Shown here: piece after piece, positions 7,066 through 14,335 of the stretch
Layout: each line of letters opens with the position of its first letter
Numbering within the stretch: position 1 is the stretch's first letter
Origin: Gemmatimonadota bacterium
GTDB taxonomy: Bacteria; Gemmatimonadota; Gemmatimonadetes; Gemmatimonadales; GWC2-71-9
DNA length: 14,335 bases
Assembly: GCA_022573095.1 (NCBI GenBank)
Contig: JACZUR010000030.1
Coordinates: 1-14,335, forward strand
Reading direction: 5' to 3'
Translations under genes and position numbers: made by a program
The notes under the pieces: generated by a model
What the model saw: only the letters and a program-made list of their open reading frames with translations
What the model was told of the DNA's origin: nothing
Database searches by the model: none

Positions 7066-7071
7066 ATTATA
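7066..7071 (-). promoter_or_regulatory. Candidate -10 box for the PadR-MerT-selenoprotein operon
   Basis: A consensus TATAAT on the minus strand, 34 nt upstream of the PadR ATG. No good -35 is visible 16-18 bp upstream (sequence near TGGTGC), which would suit a weak or activator-dependent promoter. Confidence 0.4.
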
Positions 7072-7144
7072 CGCTTTATGATAGTAACGCACCAGAAGAC
7101 CTTTTGTTCCCGTTCGGAGGGAACTTTCCAGCTTTTGAGGCCTT

Positions 7145-7178
7145 TATATGTGTACTAGGCACATATGCCTAGCATATA
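7145..7178. promoter_or_regulatory. Overlapping palindromes, likely PadR operator, in the divergent promoter region
   Basis: CTAGGCA (7155-7161) and TGCCTAG (7166-7172) form a perfect 7-bp dyad around CATA. TATATG (7145-7150) and CATATA (7173-7178) flank it. ATATGTG (7146-7152) and CACATAT (7160-7166) make a second, overlapping 7-bp dyad. PadR proteins bind AT-rich dyads with ATGT/ACAT-type half-sites, so this is the best operator candidate. It is 54 nt before the permease ATG and 113 nt before the PadR ATG. The remainder of 7033-7231 shows no gene. Confidence 0.6.
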
Positions 7179-7231
7179 CAGCGTAGCTATCCTGTGAATT
7201 GTCTTCAACTTACGAGGCGGAGTCAACCGTT

Positions 7232-9689
7232 ATGAACATGTGGACCGATATCAGGCTCGCTCTTCGCGGATTCAGGAGAAATCCGGGTTTTGCGGCTATA
7301 GCGATCGCGACTCTAGCCCTCGGTATCGGGGCTAACGGCACGATCTTCAGCGTCGTCAAAGGCGTTCTGCTCAGCAAATTGCCGTATGCCGATTCGGAAC
7401 AACTCATGTTTATCTGGAATCAGTTTCCCGGTCTGGGTGATCTCGAGATTGGAGTGTCAGCTGACGAAATGGAAGACTGGCGCGGCGAATCCGAGATATT
7501 CGAAGACGTTGCCGGAATTTTCCAGGCCGAACAGAACGCTATTTGGACTCTGACGGTAAACGGGGAAACAGAGGTCTATGACGGTGCGTTCGTCACTGCC
7601 AATTTCTTCGATGTGATGGGTGTAGGGGCTCGGTTGGGTAGAACGTTCCTGCCGGAAGAAGGAATCGAAGGCAACGACGATGTCGTCGTGCTGGCAAACG
7701 CTTTCTGGCGGAACCGCTTCGGCGCCGACCCCAACATTCTCGGCCAAAGGCTGACAATACGAGGTGAAGATCTGGAAGTCGTCGGTGTAATGCCTCCGGA
7801 TTTCCATACTAACCTCAACGTATCGAACTCCCAGGAGGCGGACTTCTGGGTCGTCCTGTTTCCGAGTCGCGCGTTCGGTCGCGCGGCGCGATTCCTCAAC
7901 GCTATAGCTCGTCTAGCCGATGGTGTAACGATCGAGACCGCGCAGACGAGAGCGACCTCCGTGGCCCGTAATCTCCAACAGGCGTATCCGGATGCTTATC
8001 AAGATGAGGGTTATGGCGTGAAGATCGACCCGCTGCAGCGGAGGATTGCGGGAGACATGCGGATCCCGCTCATGGTTCTGATGGTAACGGTCGGTGTCGT
8101 GCTTCTCATCTCAGCCCTCAACGTTGGGAACCTGTTGTTGATCCGCGCGGAGTCCAGGCAGCGGGAGATAGCAGTGCGGTCGGCATTGGGTGCCGGTTCG
8201 AGAGCGGTCGTGCGGCAGTTCGTCACGGAGAGTGTGCTGCTGACTATTGCAGGAGGTGTTGTGGCTCTGCTGCTTAGTTACGGTGGCGTTCACCTCCTCC
8301 GAGTTGTTAATCCCGGCAATCTACCGCGCATAGATCTTGTGCGGATTGACGGGATTGTCGTCGGATTTACGGCTGCCGTCGCGGTGTTGGTCGGTTTGGT
8401 GCTGGGGATCGTTCCGGGGCTCCGCGCCGCCCGCACCGACATCAATGCGATTCTCCGCGATGGGGGCAGGGGCGCGACGGGGGGAGTATCTCGTCAACGG
8501 GTCCGGTCGTTGTTTGTGATATCCCAGATGGCTCTGGCCGTTCTGCTGGTCATCGGCGCTGGTCTGCTGCTCCGCAGCCTGCGCGCGCAGCTCGACATCG
8601 ATCTGGGAATAAGATCGGAGAGTGTGCTCTCGATGCGTTTCGATCTACCTGATTGGCAGTATCCGGAGATCGAACAGGTGCTGCAGCGGCACGAGGAGGT
8701 ACTCGACAAAGTGCTCACTCTGCCAAACGTGTTGTCAGCAAGCGTGGCGCATGCAGAGCATCCGTTGCGGCTCAATGGAAGATGGTACTTCAATGTCGTG
8801 GGTCGGCCTGTCGATCCCGAAGCGACACTGCCGCTGGTCGGTTAGAGTCGTGAGCCCGGGTCATCTGGAGACCCTGGGTATTCCGCTCGTTGCGGGGAGA
8901 AACTTCGACGAATTCGACCGCGGGGACGCGCCCATCAGGATACTGATAAACCAATCGATGGCTGAGTCGTGGTTTCCCAATGAAGATCCGATAGGTAAGC
9001 GGTTGATTATGGCTCGAGGTAACCCCGATCCGCAGCCGATGGAGATCATCGGTGTCATCGGAGACGTGAAGAACGAAGGAATCAAAGAAGATGTTCGCTC
9101 GACTTTCCTGTTCCCCCTCGCCAACCCGAGTTTTGCATCCGGCTGGCGACGACACATGACTCTGTACGTGCGAACCAATGCAGACCCTGCCGCCATGATT
9201 CCAACGGTGCGGGAGGCGGTCGCGGAAGTCGACCCGGCGCTCCCTGTGACGAAGATTAAGACCCTCGATACGGTGGTGTCTGCCACCGTTGCTGGACCCC
9301 GGTTTGTCACAATCCTGCTAGGGCTGTTTGCAGGACTCGCTCTGCTGCTAGCTGCTATCGGGATCTACGGCGTGGTCTCTTACTCGGTGGCTCAGCGCAC
9401 TCAGGAACTGGGTGTACGGATGGCTCTGGGGGCCGGGCAGGGAACTATCCTCCGTCTCGTCATGAAGCAGGGTGTTGGTCTGGCCGTCGTAGGCGTTCTT
9501 GCGGGCTCGGCCGCGGCGTTTCTGATGACTCGACTGCTGTCCGGAATATTATGGGGTGTAAGCGCGACAGACCCGCTCACCTTCGCAACCGTATCCCTAT
9601 TTCTTATAGTCGTCGCCGCACTTGCTACTTACGTCCCGGCGTGGCGGGCGTCCCGCATCGATCCGATGGAGTGTCTGCGGCAGGAGTAG
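7232..9689 (+). pseudogene. ADOP-type duplicated MacB/FtsX ABC permease, frameshifted
   Basis: A permease of about 818 codons with two tandem MacB_PCD-FtsX units, the acidobacterial duplicated orphan permease layout, which lacks an ATPase gene beside it. Unit 1: membrane helix PGFAAIAIATLALGIGANG (residues about 18-40), periplasmic MacB-like domain, FtsX helices from about 277 (IPLMVLMVTVGVVLLISALN, then REIAVRSALGAG) to about 405. Unit 2: helix LFVISQMALAVLLVIGAGLLL (about 428), periplasmic domain, FtsX helices from about 690 to the C-terminus (QELGVRMALGAG, VPAWRASRIDPMECL). At 8843-8845 a TAG ends the first frame after PLVG. The conserved continuation (RVVSPGHLETLGIPLVAGRNF) is in the frame one base further on, so one base was gained or two lost there. 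Either side is otherwise intact, which suggests recent decay or a base error. The usual N-terminal prefix domain is absent and appears instead in the divergent MerT fusion. Start ATG 7232; an upstream TTG (7199) is less likely. Confidence 0.85.
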
Positions 9690-9839
9690 GTTCGAGTTCA
9701 CCTGCGCACCTTTATCGGACTCCCCTACGAGAAATCCAGCAGACTTCTGGCCAAGGAGATTGGGGAGGCTAGGATGTAACCTGTTTGAAACCCTCTCGTT
9801 TAACCAGGACAACTGTTAGACTGAATATGCCTTGTTGAC

Positions 9840-9848
9840 GGAGGAGGG
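9840..9848 (+). promoter_or_regulatory. Strong ribosome binding site of the esterase gene
   Basis: GGAGGAGGG, five bases before the ATG at 9854, is the strongest Shine-Dalgarno in the window. The 9690-9839 gap before it holds no gene and no clear promoter or terminator that I can support. Confidence 0.7.
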
Positions 9849-9853
9849 CGGCT

Positions 9854-11023
9854 ATGCGATACCAGTTGGTACTGCCGGCTTTGTTGGTAATCGCCGGACA
9901 GAGCGCTGTGGCTCAGATGGAGAGTACCGTAAACGTGGGCGAGCGAGTCACGCTGCGCTCTGAACTGCTGGACGAAGATCGCGCACTGCTAATTCGGGTG
10001 CCCGAAAGCTACCACGAGTCCACCTTTCGCTACCCCGTCCTTTACCTGCTCGACGCTCGATTCAATTTCTTGCACACGGCCGGGATCGTCGAGTTCTTCG
10101 CCGGTACGGATCAGATTCCAGAGGTGATCGTAGTTGGAGTGATCAATACCAACCGAAGCCGTGACCTCACTCCTCCATCCAACGACGAGGACGAAACAGC
10201 TTTTTGGGATGAAGTGGGCGGTGCCGGTCGCTTCGCCCAGTTTTTTGAAACCGAGCTATTCCCTTTTATTGAAGGTCATTATAGAACCGCTCCGTACCGC
10301 ATTATTCGTGGCCAGTCATTTGGCGGTCTGTTTGCCGTGCTCGACCTCATGAGTGCAACGCCGATGTTCAACGCTTATCTCACAAGCAGCCCAGCAGTAG
10401 GATGGAATTTCAAGGAGCTAGTTGATCGAGCTCCAGACTTTGTGGACGCTGGCTTTACGCCCTTCCTTTACGTATCGGCAGCGGGGAGAGATTTCCCGGG
10501 CAATCTAGGCTCCATTCAAATGTATGTAGCTGCACTCGAGGCAGGTGGTCGGATTGATCGTCGCTGGCACTACGAGTTCTTCGAGGACGAGGGACATTAC
10601 TCCCTCATGCTTCGGAGCACGTATAACGGTCTGACGCGACTGTACCGAGGTTGGCAGGTGCCCGACAGCGTTGCATCGTTAGCACGTTTCGTCGATTACG
10701 AAGAGCACTATGCTGGTCTATCGGAGCGGTACGGTTACGAGATAAGGATCCCTATGGGGTCGATAATTCGATTGGGTAATCGGTTACTTCAACAACAGAG
10801 GTACTCAGACGGTATCGCCGTAAAGGAGCGCCTTCTGGATCTCTATCCCGATCAACCAGAAAGTTTCTGGCACGTTGGCGACGCCTACTTGCTCAGCGGC
10901 CAGCCGGAGATGGCGCTTCCGTATCTGGAGATGGCCTACGAAAAGGCGGTTGAGATCGAGGCGGCTGATGTCGAGCGCTACCGGCTCTCGGTGGAAGAAA
11001 TTGAAGCGCAACTGGTACGGTAG
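9854..11023 (+). CDS. Exported alpha/beta-hydrolase esterase (Fes/IroE/esterase D-like) with C-terminal TPR
   Basis: A 389-residue exported protein. A signal peptide (residues 1-20, ending AVAQ) is followed by an esterase D/enterochelin-esterase-like alpha/beta hydrolase (about 35-270). Ser155 sits in the nucleophile elbow RGQSFGGLFAV. The strand YPVLYLLDA precedes the helix, and His248 in EDEGHYS is the likely catalytic histidine; the acid is probably one of the residues in AAGRDFPGN (209-217). Residues about 304-366 form a TPR-like pair (GNRLLQQQRYSDGIAVKERL, then DAYLLSGQPEMALPYLEMA). The natural substrate cannot be read from the sequence; siderophore or acyl esters are family possibilities. 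It follows the broken permease by 164 nt and has its own strong ribosome site. Confidence 0.87.
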   Translation: MRYQLVLPALLVIAGQSAVAQMESTVNVGERVTLRSELLDEDRALLIRVPESYHESTFRYPVLYLLDARFNFLHTAGIVEFFAGTDQIPEVIVVGVINTNRSRDLTPPSNDEDETAFWDEVGGAGRFAQFFETELFPFIEGHYRTAPYRIIRGQSFGGLFAVLDLMSATPMFNAYLTSSPAVGWNFKELVDRAPDFVDAGFTPFLYVSAAGRDFPGNLGSIQMYVAALEAGGRIDRRWHYEFFEDEGHYSLMLRSTYNGLTRLYRGWQVPDSVASLARFVDYEEHYAGLSERYGYEIRIPMGSIIRLGNRLLQQQRYSDGIAVKERLLDLYPDQPESFWHVGDAYLLSGQPEMALPYLEMAYEKAVEIEAADVERYRLSVEEIEAQLVR

Positions 11024-11064
11024 AGAAATGATTGTCTGGTGATCCTTAGGGGCGGGACTCACTC

Positions 11065-11096
11065 GAACGAGGGAACGAGGGAACGACTGAACGAGG
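11065..11096 (+). repeat. Four tandem 8-bp repeats (GAACGAGG)
   Basis: Copies at 11065, 11073, 11081 (GAACGACT, two changes) and 11089. One copy boundary, AGGGAACG (11078-11085), also pairs with CGTTCCCT at 11119-11126 as an 8-bp inverted repeat. The gap 11024-11308 is otherwise non-coding. Confidence 0.75.
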
Positions 11097-11150
11097 GAAT
11101 AAAGTTTGGAACCGCTCCCGTTCCCTGCTCCCCTGTCCGCTGCACGGAAA

Positions 11151-11178
11151 AGCTGTAAGCTGTAGGCTTTAAGCAGTA
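11151..11178 (+). repeat. Degenerate 7-bp tandem repeat (AAGCTGT-like)
   Basis: AAGCTGT, AAGCTGT, AGGCTTT and AAGCAGT follow one another in the same non-coding gap. It lies about 55 bp after the 8-bp tandem array. Function unknown. Confidence 0.5.
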
Positions 11179-11308
11179 GGTCAGTTGTTCCCGCTCTTCT
11201 CGCGTGGAGTCCCGGGCTCAAGCCCAGGCTCGTCGACACTGTCACTTGGCCGACCTCTCCACTATTCTAAATCTGAAACTGAACACCTCCCCAACCAGTG
11301 AGAGACCG

Positions 11309-11782
11309 ATGGTGAAGCCTAGAGTTCTTCGCTTGCGATTGATTTGGACGTTGATCATGACGGGAACGTTCTTGATGATCGTACCCAGTCTTTCAGCGCA
11401 ACAAACTGACTCTGCGGCCGTGGTAGCAGCTATCCGTGCGTATCACGGGGCCCTCGCTTCGGGTGACAGTGCCGCAGCGCTCGCCCTACTCGCCGAGGAC
11501 GTGGTGATTCTGGAAAGCGGAGGCAAAGAAGACCTCGAACATTACCGGGGACATCACTTGCCCGCTGACATGGAGTTTTCGGCGGCCGTGCCCGGAGAGC
11601 GTGGCGAGATCGATGTGGTGGTTCAGGGCGACGTAGCATGGGCCAGTTCGACGAGCGTGACGCAGGGAACGTTTAGAGAACGTGAAATCAACTCGCAGGG
11701 AGCGGAGCTCATGGTGCTGAGTCGAACCGACTCTGGCTGGAAGATCCGGGCGATACACTGGTCGTCGCGTCGCAGGCGATAA
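11309..11782 (+). CDS. Exported SnoaL/DUF4440-like (NTF2-fold) protein
   Basis: A 157-residue protein with a signal peptide of about 30 residues (basic VKPRVLRLRLR, then hydrophobic core, then PSLSA before QQTD). The mature part is a single cone-shaped NTF2-like domain. It has an N-terminal helix pair (AAVVAAIRAYHGALASGDSA, AALALLAEDVVILES) and then strands that end WKIRAIHWSSRRRR, as in DUF4440/SnoaL-like proteins. HH in YRGHHLPADMEF may line the pocket. The ATG at 11309 is preferred over the upstream open frame because it starts the signal peptide, and GAGAG lies just before it. Ligand or reaction unknown; many exported members have no known activity. Confidence 0.8.
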   Translation: MVKPRVLRLRLIWTLIMTGTFLMIVPSLSAQQTDSAAVVAAIRAYHGALASGDSAAALALLAEDVVILESGGKEDLEHYRGHHLPADMEFSAAVPGERGEIDVVVQGDVAWASSTSVTQGTFREREINSQGAELMVLSRTDSGWKIRAIHWSSRRRR

Positions 11783-11895
11783 TCCCGTACCGGTATCGTG
11801 GCGGGGAATCAACGAGTGGTGGGGACACTGGTGAGGTCTTGTGGGTCCGGCGTAGAACCTGAAGATTGTCGTGTGTTCACAACAGAAGAGGACTC

Positions 11896-12255
11896 GTGAA
11901 AATATTGGACGAGCAGCAACTGAAACAGGCTGTAGCGCAGCGCCGCGCTGGGTGTCTTGGCGCATTCGTCGTTCCGGTGTTTGCTTTTGCGATAGCTTTT
12001 CTTGGGCGGAGCGAAACCGTGGCAAACCTGGCAATCGTAGGGCTGGCTATGATTCCTATTTCCTTGGCGGTCTGGCTCTGGTATTGGGGGAAGATCGCTG
12101 AGCACGCAGAGGCGCAGAAGTACGCCGAGATGGACAACCCGCCCGAAGTTGTCTACAACCCCGAACACGGACTCTACTTCTTTTTTGCCTTCGCTTCGTT
12201 TGTGGGAGGGTTGATAGGTCTTTTCTTTGCTATAAAGAATCTTTTCGTGTCCTGA
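11896..12255 (+). CDS. Small integral membrane protein, unknown function
   Basis: A 119-residue hypothetical protein. A GTG start at 11896 is preferred because AGAGGA (11886-11891) precedes it by four bases; the frame extends upstream to a TTG at 11866 but with no better signal. Three hydrophobic segments are visible: about 20-37 (CLGAFVVPVFAFAIAFLG), 43-64 (LAIVGLAMIPISLAVWLWYW) and 94-118 (FFFAFASFVGGLIGLFFAI). A charged loop, KIAEHAEAQKYAEMDNPPE, lies between the second and third. I do not recognise the family. It lies 113 nt after the NTF2-like gene and 63 nt before the S9 peptidase. Confidence 0.65.
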   Translation: MKILDEQQLKQAVAQRRAGCLGAFVVPVFAFAIAFLGRSETVANLAIVGLAMIPISLAVWLWYWGKIAEHAEAQKYAEMDNPPEVVYNPEHGLYFFFAFASFVGGLIGLFFAIKNLFVS

Positions 12256-12318
12256 ACTCTCACTCTGGCCGACGACCAAGCCGCTACTGTTGTCACCTCT
12301 ACCAATGAAAGAGAAACC

Positions 12319-14335
12319 ATGCAGCTGCCCTCGATGAAATTGATTTCAACGGTGCTCGTAACCGCGACGCTTGCTCTACCAGCAACGGTCACCGCCCAGG
12401 TCCCGACGATTCGTGAAGAGTTGAGTCTGAGTTCGGTGAGGCAGCCGCGCATGAATCCAATGGGTGGAACAATCGCTTACACGGTGCGCACACCCAACTG
12501 GGAAACGGACGGGTGGACGAGTCAACTCTTCTTTGTGGGCGCCGATGGCGAGAGCCGTGCGGTGACCAACGAAAGTCACGGCTTCTCCGGTGGTGGGGGG
12601 TGGACTCCCGACGGCGGGTGGTACGCGTTCAGGTCGAGCGACAATGGGAGTGCGGTTCTGCGTCTTATCTCGCGAGACGGTACGGACGAGCGCACCGTGC
12701 CTCTGCCATCGGGTGTGCGTCAGTACCAGTTCTCTCCCGATGGCAGTACGATCGCTTTTACGAGATCCGACCAGGTAAGTGACCGTGCCCAACGCGAGCG
12801 TGAACTGTTCGGCCAATTCAACGTCAAGGGTGAGAGCTTTCAGCGCGTGCACCTGTGGACGGTTCCGTTTGAGGATGAAGGGCAGGCCGTGCGCCTGACC
12901 GCAGGAGAGTTTAGCGTAGGCAGTTTTGCGTGGTCGCCGGACGGAAGCCGTATAGCGTTTTCTCACGCGCCCACGCCGCTGTCCAACGATTCTTACTACT
13001 CCGATGTGTCGGTAGTGGACGTTGCCGATAAACGGATCACAATTCTGGTCGACCAGATAGGCACCGATCGCAACCCCATCTGGTCGCCCAATGGGGAGTG
13101 GATACTCTTTACGTCCACGATGGATCGTGAGGTTACCAACTTGCCGGCCGACCTCGTCACCATTTCCGCCGAGGGCGGGGAACTCCATCTCGTCACCGAC
13201 GAGTTCGAGACCGAGCCCCGCGCGGTTGCCTGGAACGAGGCGGGGGTATGGTTCACCGCGTACGAAGGTGTCGAACGTTTCCTTTATAGAGTGGATTCAA
13301 ACTCGGGAGAGATCGTCCGCGTAAGCGACTCGCCTCTGCTCATGGCCGCGGTGTCGATGACAGCCGACGGATCGGCGCTGGCGTTTACCGCCGGTACGTC
13401 TTCGTCATTCAGGGAAGTATATCGATCGTCGACGGCTCGGTTCGTGCCGGAGAAGCTCACCGACATGACCGCGCAAGTGAATGGATGGTCGCTGGGGACG
13501 CGCGAGGTCGTCAGCTGGCCGAGCACCGACGGACTGACGATCGAGGGGATTCTTCACAAGCCTTCCGACTTTCGTGAGGGTGAACGCTATCCGTTGCTCG
13601 TCGTAGTGCACGGTGGTCCGCGTGCTGTATCGACGCCCGAACTTCGATTGACCAGCGCAGCGTACCCCATTTCCCAGTGGCTCAATCGCGGCGCGCTGGT
13701 ATTGCAACCCAACTACAGGGGCTCGGTTGGCTACGGCGGAGACTTCCGGGCGCGTCATCATCGCGACCTCGGCTCGGGTGATGCCACTGACGTTCTCAGG
13801 GGAGTGGATTATCTCATCGACCAGGGCCTGGTAGATCCCGCCAGAGTAGGTGTCATGGGTTGGAGTTACGGCGGTTTCATCTCGGCGTTTCTCACTGCGA
13901 CCAGCGATCGCTTCGCCGCTATCTCGGTGGGGGCGGGAATAGCCGACTGGCGCACGCACTACGCGTGGGAGCCGGCCAACATCACGACGAGAGTGTTTTC
14001 GTTCGGTGCGACACCGTGGGAGAACGACGAAGTCTACCGTGTCGCATCACCCGTCACATATATCGGGAACGCCAGCACGCCCACACTCATCCAGCACGTC
14101 GACGGCGATCCCATCGTCACGGTGTTGAGCGCTTACGAGTTGTGGCAGGGGTTATTGGATAACGATGTTACCGTAAGGTTCGTCGAGTATCCCGGACGGG
14201 GGCATTTCGTGAGTGGGCTTAGGCAGAGACACGGGGCGCTGTGGCACAATCTCGAGTGGTTCGGCCGCTATATCTGGGGTGATGAAGTGGAGTCCATCAG
14301 GCGCTACGACCCCATAGGTCAGACCATGGCGGGGA
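12319..14335 (+). CDS. S9 family peptidase (prolyl oligopeptidase/acylaminoacyl-peptidase type), partial at the right edge
   Basis: Open for 672 codons to the end of the window with no stop; probably only a short tail is missing, since the hydrolase domain appears complete. A signal peptide ending VTAQ (residue 27) is followed by a TolB/PD40 beta-propeller with blades marked FSPDGSTIAF (138), WSPDGSRIAF (205) and WSPNGEWILF (255). An S9 catalytic alpha/beta hydrolase follows from about residue 405. The oxyanion/strand region reads LLVVVHGGP. The triad is visible: Ser516 in GWSYGG, Asp597 in HVDGD, His629 in GRGH. In the Asp loop the usual HG reads HV, a minor change. Expected role: exported serine peptidase that trims peptides from the N-terminal side. 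The GAGA at 12311-12314, five bases before the ATG at 12319, is a weak ribosome site. Confidence 0.9.
   Translation, partial: MQLPSMKLISTVLVTATLALPATVTAQVPTIREELSLSSVRQPRMNPMGGTIAYTVRTPNWETDGWTSQLFFVGADGESRAVTNESHGFSGGGGWTPDGGWYAFRSSDNGSAVLRLISRDGTDERTVPLPSGVRQYQFSPDGSTIAFTRSDQVSDRAQRERELFGQFNVKGESFQRVHLWTVPFEDEGQAVRLTAGEFSVGSFAWSPDGSRIAFSHAPTPLSNDSYYSDVSVVDVADKRITILVDQIGTDRNPIWSPNGEWILFTSTMDREVTNLPADLVTISAEGGELHLVTDEFETEPRAVAWNEAGVWFTAYEGVERFLYRVDSNSGEIVRVSDSPLLMAAVSMTADGSALAFTAGTSSSFREVYRSSTARFVPEKLTDMTAQVNGWSLGTREVVSWPSTDGLTIEGILHKPSDFREGERYPLLVVVHGGPRAVSTPELRLTSAAYPISQWLNRGALVLQPNYRGSVGYGGDFRARHHRDLGSGDATDVLRGVDYLIDQGLVDPARVGVMGWSYGGFISAFLTATSDRFAAISVGAGIADWRTHYAWEPANITTRVFSFGATPWENDEVYRVASPVTYIGNASTPTLIQHVDGDPIVTVLSAYELWQGLLDNDVTVRFVEYPGRGHFVSGLRQRHGALWHNLEWFGRYIWGDEVESIRRYDPIGQTMAG

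Noticed and set aside
8841..8848. Programmed +1 frameshift in the permease
   Set aside because: No CUU-UGA-type slippery site or upstream internal Shine-Dalgarno at the shift point. Decay or a base error is simpler.
12513..12782. Plus-strand frames inside the S9 peptidase region
   Set aside because: They are off-frame shadows. The real gene is the uninterrupted frame from 12319, which has no stop in the window and shows signal peptide, propeller blades and catalytic triad.
1..14335. CRISPR arrays, tRNA/rRNA genes, insertion sequences
   Set aside because: No regularly spaced direct repeats, no cloverleaf-like or rRNA-like sequence, and no transposase-like frame were seen in a by-eye reading.

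Overview
The window is a bacterial chromosomal segment of moderately high GC. It is rich in signal-peptide-bearing envelope proteins: FG-GAP/choice-of-anchor B, CBM9-like/DUF5916, an S9 peptidase, an esterase with TPR, and an NTF2-like protein. It also carries a duplicated MacB/FtsX-type permease of the ADOP kind with a divergent PadR regulator. This mix is typical of Gemmatimonadota, Acidobacteriota and relatives. That placement is inferred from gene content; there is no rRNA or other marker in the window.

Layout. At 162-2555 (+) lies a secreted double beta-propeller protein (seven FG-GAP repeats, then a choice-of-anchor B/LVIVD region). It converges on a DUF5916 outer-membrane-type protein at 2647-4854 (-), with a strong bidirectional hairpin terminator between them (2588-2628). 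A tight minus-strand operon runs from 7032 down to 4963: a PadR regulator, a fusion of an ADOP-type permease prefix with a MerT-like membrane domain, a second MerT-like protein, and a periplasm-facing thioredoxin-like protein. The last gene is interrupted by one in-frame TGA exactly at the first position of a UxxC motif. A bSECIS-like hairpin follows the TGA, so it is best read as an unrecognised selenoprotein. Across a regulatory region with overlapping palindromes (7145-7178), the ADOP permease runs rightward (7232-9689), broken by a frameshift near 8843. Downstream on the plus strand are an esterase/TPR protein (9854-11023), a repeat-bearing gap, an NTF2-like secreted protein (11309-11782), a small membrane protein (11896-12255) and an S9 peptidase running off the right edge (12319-14335).

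The most interesting unit is the minus-strand operon. MerT proteins normally work with MerP, a periplasmic protein that binds Hg(II) through a CxxC. Here no MerP is present, and the MerT-like genes are followed by an exported thioredoxin-like protein with Sec75-Gly-Gly-Cys78. I infer a PadR-controlled heavy-metal (possibly mercury) or redox module in which a selenocysteine protein takes the metal-thiol exchange role. The Sec reading, the operon arrangement and the MerT resemblance are visible in the sequence; the substrate is not.
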